From Cordilura impudica (Eukaryota; Arthropoda; Insecta; Diptera; Scathophagidae), in assembly GCA_963682025.1 (NCBI GenBank), contig OY821521.1:57009408-57073407 (forward strand): 64,000 nt of DNA. The letters are read 5' to 3'. The notes under the pieces were generated by a model. It was given only the letters and a program-made list of their open reading frames with translations, searched no databases and was not told where the DNA came from. Shown here one piece after another: positions 58,032 through 64,000 of the stretch; the first letter of the stretch is position 1; the number at the start of each line of letters is the position of its first letter. Both the position numbers and the translations under genes were made by a program.

Positions 58032-58298
58032 CTTAATTGCTAATTCTAGTCTTTTTTCGTTGCAACTCTTCTGCTATCACTTCTCGGCATATTCACTCCA
58101 CACCATTTTCGCATTCATCCATCTGTTCCTTACAATTTCCACTGCTGACTCTGGGTGTTACAAGGATATCTAAAGTATTCGCTAAATGGAATTATTTGTG
58201 TAAAATTTGATTTGTGTCTGCTGAATGTTTATGAGCTAAAACTAAGAACTGTAATACGAGTAGTGGTAAAACATCATCTGATTTAACTGTTGTTTCAG

Positions 58299-58379
58299 CA
58301 GTATGCTGCAGCAGCAGCATCAGCCAGAGCAGCAAAATCATAACCATCAACAAACACCAGCTACTGTTGGAAGTAAAGA
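58299..58379 (+). other. Possible host exon coding a Gln/His-rich segment
   Basis: The acceptor AACTGTTGTTTCAG ends at 58298, and the donor GTGAGTGT begins at 58380. The 81-base interval is open in the frame SMLQQQHQPEQQNHNHQQT followed by PATVGSK, and 81 is a multiple of three. CAG/CAT-rich segments like this are common in fly transcription and RNA-binding proteins. Splice-site quality, composition and length agree. No further exon of the same gene was identified. Confidence 0.4.
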
Positions 58380-58399
58380 GTGAGTGTAACAGTTGCATA

Positions 58400-59023
58400 A
58401 ATTAAAACATTTGTATGGTTTTTTTTAATACATATTTACTTTATGAAATTAAGCTGAAGTGAGCAAAGTTACAGCAAACACTATGGAATATTGAACAATA
58501 CGAAAAAACCTCAATGTAATATTTCTATTGAATAAATAATAGAAATGATTTCAAACCGCATCAATAAGTCATTGTTTAAATAATTTATTAATTTATGCTT
58601 AACGTAATATTGGTTTAAGTGTAGAAAGGCATGGGTAAGGATGCACGAGTAATTATCTTGAAAGGAATTAACTATTTATAACAAAAAAAAGTGTACTTTA
58701 TATTTCTACTTGAATAATGTTATTGAATTTAATTGACTCTTCAGCGATAAACATTTTGCATAATATACAATTATATAAATTGATATTTCTACTTCAATTC
58801 AGTTAAAGGGTTTAAGTTAAATGTTTCCTCAGTGATGCACTAAGCGTTTTTTTTTTTGTAGTTTCATTCTTCAAATAAAATTTATAAACTTTAAAGTGTT
58901 TGGGAACTACCCTAAAAGCTGCCTTAAATTGTGTACCTTATTTTTGAAATAATAATTCCGGGATACTTTCTTTTATTTAATTCTGTTTTCGAGTAGAATG
59001 AATTTTCAAAATATTTAATAAAC
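58400..59023. other. AT-rich intergenic or intronic DNA
   Basis: No gene or repeat end is recognised. Confidence 0.5.
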
Positions 59024-59614
59024 CGCTATACCACTGTGTTAATAGAGAATAGCAAGTTTGTGTTGATTTTTGTAATTATCAATTATTTTTTGACGCAGAA
59101 TCACTTTCTGAATCGTCCGCGCGTCTGTCAATCCGTCTGCATTTGTGTGTCCATGTAAACCTAATCAAAGTGCAAGTTACAAATATAAGTATCTTTTGAT
59201 AAAATTTTTTGTAAAACTTTTTATCGGCCATATGACGAAGGCTATTGCAATTGGTGAAAAACGGTGCACGGGTAGACCCACACACAGAAAACGAAGGTTT
59301 AATCGTCGCATACGTGATCGAGTGAATTTGATCGAAATTTTTCATTTTGAAATCACGGCATTCGCTATCGTGTAAGTAGTATCGAAATTTGAGATGATGA
59401 CATACGATAACGAGCGATCGATCGAGTGTCTTCTTTCTAAATGTCATTCGATACGTCAAAGCCAATCGTAAACAAAAAAGTTAAACTTCTTGAGAACAAC
59501 AAGCGAAAAAATAAAAGCGGTATATATAAAATAATAACTAAAAAGTCTTAAAATTTAAGTAATATTAATCAATTGATAAATTAAAATTTCAAAAATCTAA
59601 TTAAAAATTTTCAG

Positions 59615-61160
59615 AGCAAATATATTTAAAATAAATGGCAAACAAAAGGAACTCATGGCTGAATTAATGACTGAGCACCCAAATTTGGCAAAAAATATTT
59701 TATCTAATTGTGGCCATGGAAAAGCTGTTTCAAAGCGATTATGGGATCAGCTTACAATACAACTAAATAAGTTTGGCCCTCCAGTTAAAGATGAAAAATG
59801 TGGAGAAAGGTACAATTATTTTGAGGTGTTTTTATACCCTATACCACTATGTGGTTTGGGTATAATGACTTTGTGCTGCTGTTTGTAACAACCAAAAATA
59901 TTTGACCTACACCCATCTTTAATTATACCGATCGAATCGGAATCACTATCTGATTCGATTTAACGATGTCCGTCCGTCTGTGTGTCCATGTAAACCTTGT
60001 AATCAAACTGCAGGTCGCAAATATGAATATATTTCGATGAAATTTGGCATTTAATCTTTTATCGGCCATGGGATGAACGCTGTTGAAATTGGTGAGAATC
60101 GGTCCATGTTCAGACCTAGCCCCCATACAAATGACACCTATGAAATACACATAAATTGCCATAAGATCCAAATTATCATATAAATCTTAGTCAAATTAGG
60201 TTTGTGTGTATATATTACATCCATTAATCAGTACTCCAAAAATGATGCCTATTGGACAACTCTTAGTCATAGGCCCCATATAGAGCTGCCTCCCGATCTT
60301 CACTTAAATCTATTAAAAAAGAAAAATATTGCACTGATTCTTCTCAAATTCTGTTTGTATATATTCTTGCAAAATACAAGAGACTTTACCAAACATGGTC
60401 ACGATCGGTCCATTTTTGGGCCTAGTCCCCATATAGATATAGCATCCGATATGAACTTTTTCATATCTGCAGCCGAAAAAATTAATAAAAATCCCACTCA
60501 AATTTGGTTTATGCTTATTTTCTATATCCAGTTAGTTGGGCCAGAGAGATAGGGTCTCTAAACGAATGGTATAGTGTATCGTATAGTCGGTCTAGACCGA
60601 CTATAATCTTTTTACTTGTTTAAGTGTTCCAATTATACGAACATAGATACATTTTTCTATGTTTATGCCGACCAAAAACACAATGTCAAAAAAGCTGTCA
60701 TTTAATAAGACATCCAAAAAGAGAAGAACAAATTCTTCAGGCTGCCGGTATAGGAGTTTCTGGTGATGGTCTTTCATCGAACAAATCTTTTGGTTCTTCT
60801 AATACTACGAAACAAATTTGTGCTGATGATATCGAAAAAGCATTTAATGATATGTTAGATGAGGAAGACGACGTAAATATAAATGAACCGGAGGCAGTAG
60901 AGAAGGAACCCATTATAAAAGCAAAAAAAGTTACTGAACGTGAATTTAAATTAGACCTTCTAAGGTGTCACATCGAAAAATATGAAGATTCTCAACGAAG
61001 CATAAACTGTAAGCTTGATCGGTTATTGAATATAAAAGAAAGATCGTTAAAATTAAAGGAGGAAGAACATGTTGCTAATGTTTCAATAAAAAAGATTGAT
61101 TGTGAAATAAAATCAGTTGAACTAGAAATGCTAGAGGAAAATGGTTATCTGTCGAAGTGA
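59615..61160 (+). pseudogene. Myb/SANT-like protein of a PIF/Harbinger element, broken
   Basis: After an acceptor-like TTTTCAG the frame reads GKQKELMAELMTEHPNLAKN, then SKRLWDQLTIQLNKFGPPVK and DEKCGER. This is a Trp-containing helical domain of the Myb/SANT type found in Harbinger partner proteins, which help import and DNA binding of the transposase. Family A copy A3 then interrupts (59832-60618). Beyond it the homology needs three frames: ADQKHNVKK, LSFNKTSKKR, and finally the open frame EEQILQAAGIGVSGDGL. The C-terminal part is acidic (NDMLDEEDDVNINEPEAVEK) and then coiled-coil-like (RSINCKLDRLLNIKERSLKL), ending at 61160. It is dead as read. Confidence 0.75.
59832..60618 (+). repeat. 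Family A GTCY repeat, copy A3 (young)
   Basis: Near complete at about 787 bp. The head hairpin CCCTATACCAC facing TGGTTTGGGTATA, the short GTCCGTCCGTCTGTG array, the palindrome AGTCGGTCTAGACCGACT and the TTTTACTTG tail are all intact. It is flanked by T runs with no clear target duplication. Close similarity to A1 and A2 suggests a recent insertion. Frames at 59923-60171, 60202-60552 and 60313-60501 lie on both strands and are not genes. Confidence 0.88.
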
Positions 61161-61860
61161 TACAAGCACAATTTTTTTTTTAATCAAAATTGATATTTTA
61201 ACTTATAAATTCATATTCAATACGTGAAGTATATTTTGTTTTAGAAACATTTTATTTTATTAATATTATTTAATTTAAAAGCGTATATTTACATAGTTCA
61301 AATTCCTATTTTAAATATCTTTAAAACCACAATTTCTAAAATTTCAATTCATTTTCATTAAACATGTGTTTTTCTTTATTTACATTAAGATTAAATCTTT
61401 TACAATTTTTATTAGATTTCGTTTCGATTCTAATCGTATGCCGTGATTAGGCTATTCGAAACGTTTCGAAATTTCATTCGATACGAAAGCTACTCGATCG
61501 CGAATGCGATGATTAGACCACAGATTCGTTGTGAATACCAAATTTATTGCCAGCCGAATTGCAGTGAAGTTAATAACCGTCTTTTGAGTTGATTGCAATT
61601 ACAATTTTATATTTTATCACAATAGAAAATGGTTGGTTGGAGTAAAATTTGTGTTGATACAATCAGAAATTGAGTTTGGAATAATTCGCTTCTCGAATTA
61701 TTTTCTATGTGTAGCCCCCACATCGACTAAAATTGCCGTAATATGATCGAAATTATCATATATAGCAAGAAAAATTGTTGCATATGTGTGTATTTCACCC
61801 ACAATTCTCCAGTCCCAAAACTTGACTACATCGGACCATCTTTAGTTATAAAGTAATGGC

Positions 61861-61997
61861 CACTTAAAATCGGGACGGATTGAACTGACCATAATTTTTT
61901 AACGAAAAAGCATATGTCAATATTTTTAGCAGGACATTAAAGGTATTTTATTAAGCTATAAAACAAATATAATTAAAAGGTTATGTGTCTTTATTTC
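61861..61997. other. Short AT-rich stretch
   Basis: Nothing recognised. It may be the 3' end of the Tc1-like element that follows. Confidence 0.4.
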
Positions 61998-62300
61998 GAA
62001 TAAATTTTCTGGTTTCCCTTTTAATACCTCCCGTCAACCACTGCATAACTTTCTTCCAACTTCTCCAGAATATTTATTCATTAAAATCTGGTTATTTTCT
62101 GCACCTGCACTCTTTTTCAATTTGTGTTTAACAATTGCCCAATATTTCTCGATTGGACGAAGATTTGGGCAATTTGGTGGATTTATGCTTCGTGGTATTT
62201 GAATAATGACAAAGTGCCTGATCTGGCCAAAACTTTGTTTCAGATGTGTGATGTCTTATGGACGGCAGGAATTGCTTTTTCAAGCACTCTTTTATATATA
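61998..62300 (-). pseudogene. Tc1-like transposase C-terminal fragment
   Basis: Read leftward, IYKRVLEKAIPAVHKTSH is followed by FWPDQALCHYSN, with the second catalytic Asp at 62221-62223. After a frameshift comes NPPNCPNLRPIEKYWAIVKH, with the catalytic Glu at 62148-62150. A tail (KLKKSAGAENNQILMNKYSG) runs to about 62010. These are classic Tc1-family signatures with an Asp and Glu catalytic pair. The distance between Asp and Glu is shorter than usual, so bases were lost. Helitron H4 is inserted at its upstream side, and the sequence beyond 63954 may be the continuation. Confidence 0.78.
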
Positions 62301-62434
62301 TTTACTAGCAGATTCCAGCGCTCGAAATTCGAGTGTAATTTCTAGGCAGTTTTATTTTTAAACGTAGCCAATTCACGAACCAACACTTTTATGGTTTATT
62401 ATTTAAATTTAATAAAACACACACAGCATATGTA

Positions 62435-63755
62435 CAAGGTGGGCCAAAAGAAGTCATCCGATGTTGTTTGGCTCTCATTTTTTCTCTAAATGAAAAACTT
62501 CGATTCTGTTTTTTGATTATGTTTACTTGAACCCTTAGAATTTTATTGGTCAAGTCGAAAAGATGACATCGGCCAAATGGGCGCCGTCACAATTGATTGC
62601 TACACGGGCTCGTTTTATGGCATTTTTCATCACTTCGGCGAGAACTTCGGGCGACAGATTCTCGCACTCGTGTTGAATATTGTCCTTGAGGGCTTCCAGG
62701 GTTTCAGGCTTGTTCACGTGAACATGGGACTTCAAAAAACCCTACAAAAATAGTCTGGAACGGTTAAATCGTGCGATCTTGCGGGCTCAGTTAAATCGCC
62801 AAAACGAGAGATGAGGCGACCAGGGAACGCCGCCTTCAGAATATCGGTTGTGGCTAGCACAGTTTGTGCCGTTGCTCCGTCCATTGGAACCACATGTCTT
62901 CCAGTCCTAGTTCGTTCAATTGCGGCAGAAAAACGTCGGTTAACATGGCCCTATAGCACCCACCGCCACTGTTGTCGTTTGACCAGCGGCGTCCTCGAAA
63001 AAATGGCCCGATGACTCCTCCAGCGTGAACAGCGCACCATGCACTGTTCACTTTGAGCGGGTGTAAAGGCTCCTCGTGCATCACTCGTGGATTTTCGGTG
63101 CCCCAGAAGCGACAGTTTTGCTTGTTCACGTACCCGCTGAGATGAAAATGAGCCTCATCGCTCATTATGATTTTGGTCAAAAAATCGTCCACTTCGTCCT
63201 CGAGATAGAGGATGGCTTGGGCGTAGATTAGACGCGTTTGACGGTCGACAGGCTGCAGGTGATGCACGGACTGGACTTTATACGGGAACATGCGTAGGTC
63301 TTTGACCAAAATTCGCCTTAGGGACTACCGGCTGATGGCTAATTACGAGGCCCGGCGTCTGGTTGATGTTTCTGGCGACAGCTCGACATCCTCGGAAACA
63401 GCGGCGATATTCTCGGCAGAACGGGCGCTCCGGGGCCGGCCACTTTTAACAGCGTCTCGTGTGGTCCCATGCTCTTCAAGGTTGGTGGCCAAACGGCGCA
63501 GTGTCTACGCAGTCGGTGTCGGACGACCGGGGAATCGGCGACGGAATCTTCGCTGCGCCAACACCACAGACGAATTGTTACGCAAAAAAATAGACACGAT
63601 TATTCCGCGTTCTTGGGGAGTGTATCGCTCCATGGCTTATTCAGTTGTATTCTGTATCTGTCTAGTTCAAAAATGTCAAAACAGATTTGACATTGGCCGC
63701 CATTTGCAAAAATGAGAGCCAAACAACATCGGATGACTTCTTTTGGCCCACCTTG
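62435..63755 (-). mobile_element. Mariner-2, DD41D element with 48-bp perfect inverted repeats
   Basis: The terminal repeats begin CAAGGTGGGCCAAAAGAAGT and are identical for 48 bases at both ends. TA flanks both sides (62433-62434, 63756-63757). The length is 1321 bp. Base composition is far more GC-rich than the surrounding DNA, suggesting an origin in a different sequence environment or a horizontal arrival; that is inference. Its transposase is broken, yet the ends are perfect, so it could still be mobilised by a related enzyme. Confidence 0.95.
62550..63633 (-). pseudogene. Mariner-2 transposase, broken
   Basis: From ATG at 63633 the frame reads MERYTPQERGIIVSIFLRNN and RRFRRRFPGRPTPTA, then a TAG. 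TLRRLATNLEEHGTTRDAVK continues to two more in-frame stops near 63345 and 63328. An open stretch follows with IIMSDEAHFHLSGYVNKQNC (first catalytic Asp) and AVHAGGVIGPFF. A frameshift near 62885 precedes the second Asp (DGATAQTVLAT). The third motif reads HDLTVPDYF, with 41 residues between the second and third Asp, as in mariner-1. A further shift and a stop precede the C-terminal HVHVNKPETLEALKDNIQHE, which ends at 62550. It is homologous to mariner-1 but clearly a separate lineage. Confidence 0.92.
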
Positions 63756-63953
63756 TATAATTATATGTATGTGTTAGTAGCAACTATAAATGCAATTTAC
63801 TCAAAATAAAGGAAAAAATTTTAAAATCTGTAAATCTGCAAATCAGCTGAAAAGAAATACCTTTCAAATAATACAAGCTTGATGAAAATCGGGATAAAAC
63901 GGTGGAACAGAACACCGGTCACAAGAAATCACCTAGCCTATTAATACTATAGA

Positions 63954-64000
63954 TTTCTGATGTCATTTTTAAACTTTCACAAAAGGTAAACTCTTCAAAC
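63954..64000. other. Window end, flank of Helitron H4
   Basis: On the minus strand this 47-base piece joins the Tc1-like fragment at 62304 once the Helitron is removed. Too short to analyse further. Confidence 0.4.

Larger units (their letters stand above)
59296..61519 (+). mobile_element. PIF/Harbinger-like element with a SANT gene only
   Basis: The terminal inverted repeats are GGTTTAATCGTCGCATACGT on the left and the inverse of GGTCTAATCATCGCATTCGC on the right, then GATCGAGT in both. Weaker similarity runs about 80 bases inward (TCACGGCATWCG in both). A target duplication is not clear. The interior holds only the Myb/SANT-like partner gene; no Harbinger DDE transposase is seen. Family A copy A3 is inserted within it. 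Net length is about 1.44 kb, so it is probably an internal-deletion derivative. Confidence 0.75.
59281..61711. mobile_element. Family D MITE-like element (D1), split by PIF/Harbinger
   Basis: The ends are CACACAGAAAA and the inverse of CACATAGAAAA. The flanks TAGACCCA (59273-59280) and TAGCCCCC (61712-61719) agree in six of eight bases, a plausible old 8-bp target duplication. The right part (GAATACCAAATTTATTGCCA, ATTATTTTCTATGTG) matches D2 at 19999. Without the insertion it would be about 210 bp. Confidence 0.72.
59024..61860 (+). repeat. Old family A copy (A9) split by family D
   Basis: 59024-59272 matches the first third of family A (CTATACCACTGTGTTAATAG, GTCCGCGCGTCTGTC, TTTTATCGGCCATATGACG). 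From 61712 the next part follows (AGCCCCCACATCGAC, AAATTGCCGTAATATGATCG, ATTATCATATATAGC) to about 61860. The joint is the family D element at 59281-61711. Confidence 0.78.
62305..63953 (-). mobile_element. Non-autonomous Helitron, copy H4, split by a DD41D element
   Basis: The 3' CTAG lies at 62305 with the intact inverse hairpin CTCGAAATTCGAG. The 5' TC lies at 63952-63953 (TCTATAGTATTAATAGGC on the minus strand), with A before and T after on that strand. Mariner-2 is inserted at 62435-63755. The net length is about 326 bp, in line with the other three copies. Confidence 0.88.

Noticed and set aside
63290..63715. Plus-strand Arg-rich frames of 141 and 73 codons
   Set aside because: They are antisense shadows of the GC-rich mariner-2 transposase.
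1..64000. Search by eye for tRNA, rRNA and known ncRNA genes
   Set aside because: No cloverleaf with A and B boxes or rRNA-like sequence was noticed. A covariance-model scan would be needed to exclude small RNAs.

Overview
This window looks like repeat-dense nuclear DNA from a higher dipteran, most likely a calyptrate fly. I infer that from its high AT content, GTCY-rich interspersed repeats of the DINE-1/mini-me kind, fly-type LINEs, and DD41D mariner, hAT, Transib and PIF/Harbinger transposons. I could not match the species. I see no complete host gene, no rRNA, no tRNA and no CRISPR array. Three small exon-like islands (30327-30360, 57822-58020, 58299-58379) might belong to a host gene with very long introns.

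Layout. (1) 1105-9211 is a four-level nest. A 5'-truncated LINE (1935-2536 plus 8914-9211) was split by a hAT element (2545-8905, 8-bp target duplication). That hAT was split by a GTCY repeat of family A (4429-8168), which was split by a second hAT (4479-7432, 8-bp target duplication). (2) 10873-16090 holds three copies of a short non-autonomous Helitron family. One is split by a family C repeat carrying a 21-bp minisatellite. Another sits inside an old family A copy and contains a younger one. (3) 21491-24319 is a transposon with terminal inverted repeats of about 590 bp and a decayed, unusual DDE-like gene. (4) 24451-25756 is an apparently intact DD41D mariner-like element with a full 361-codon transposase. 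(5) 28316-28998 is a second family B copy. (6) 32737-37445 is a nearly full-length but mutated LINE on the minus strand, with a family C insertion in ORF1. (7) 38111-39510 is a decayed Transib transposase, of the family related to the RAG1 recombinase core. (8) 40521-41187 is a MITE. (9) 43453-46030 has two old family A copies and a set of spaced palindromes. (10) 46045-57479 is a nearly identical 3.8-kb unit repeated three times, each unit holding nested repeats and a heptamer-based satellite of about 1.25 kb. (11) 59024-61860 is another four-level nest: family A, a family D MITE, a PIF/Harbinger element carrying only its Myb/SANT gene, and a young family A copy. (12) 61998-64000 is a Tc1-like pseudogene split by a Helitron, itself split by a second DD41D element with 48-bp perfect inverted repeats.

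The genes do not form a host pathway; each belongs to a transposon. The main value of the window is the relative dating given by the nesting. The family A repeat appears both as host and as guest, so it was active over a long time. The 361-codon mariner and the 3.8-kb tandem triplication are probably the youngest features. Family names A to F are my labels for this window only.
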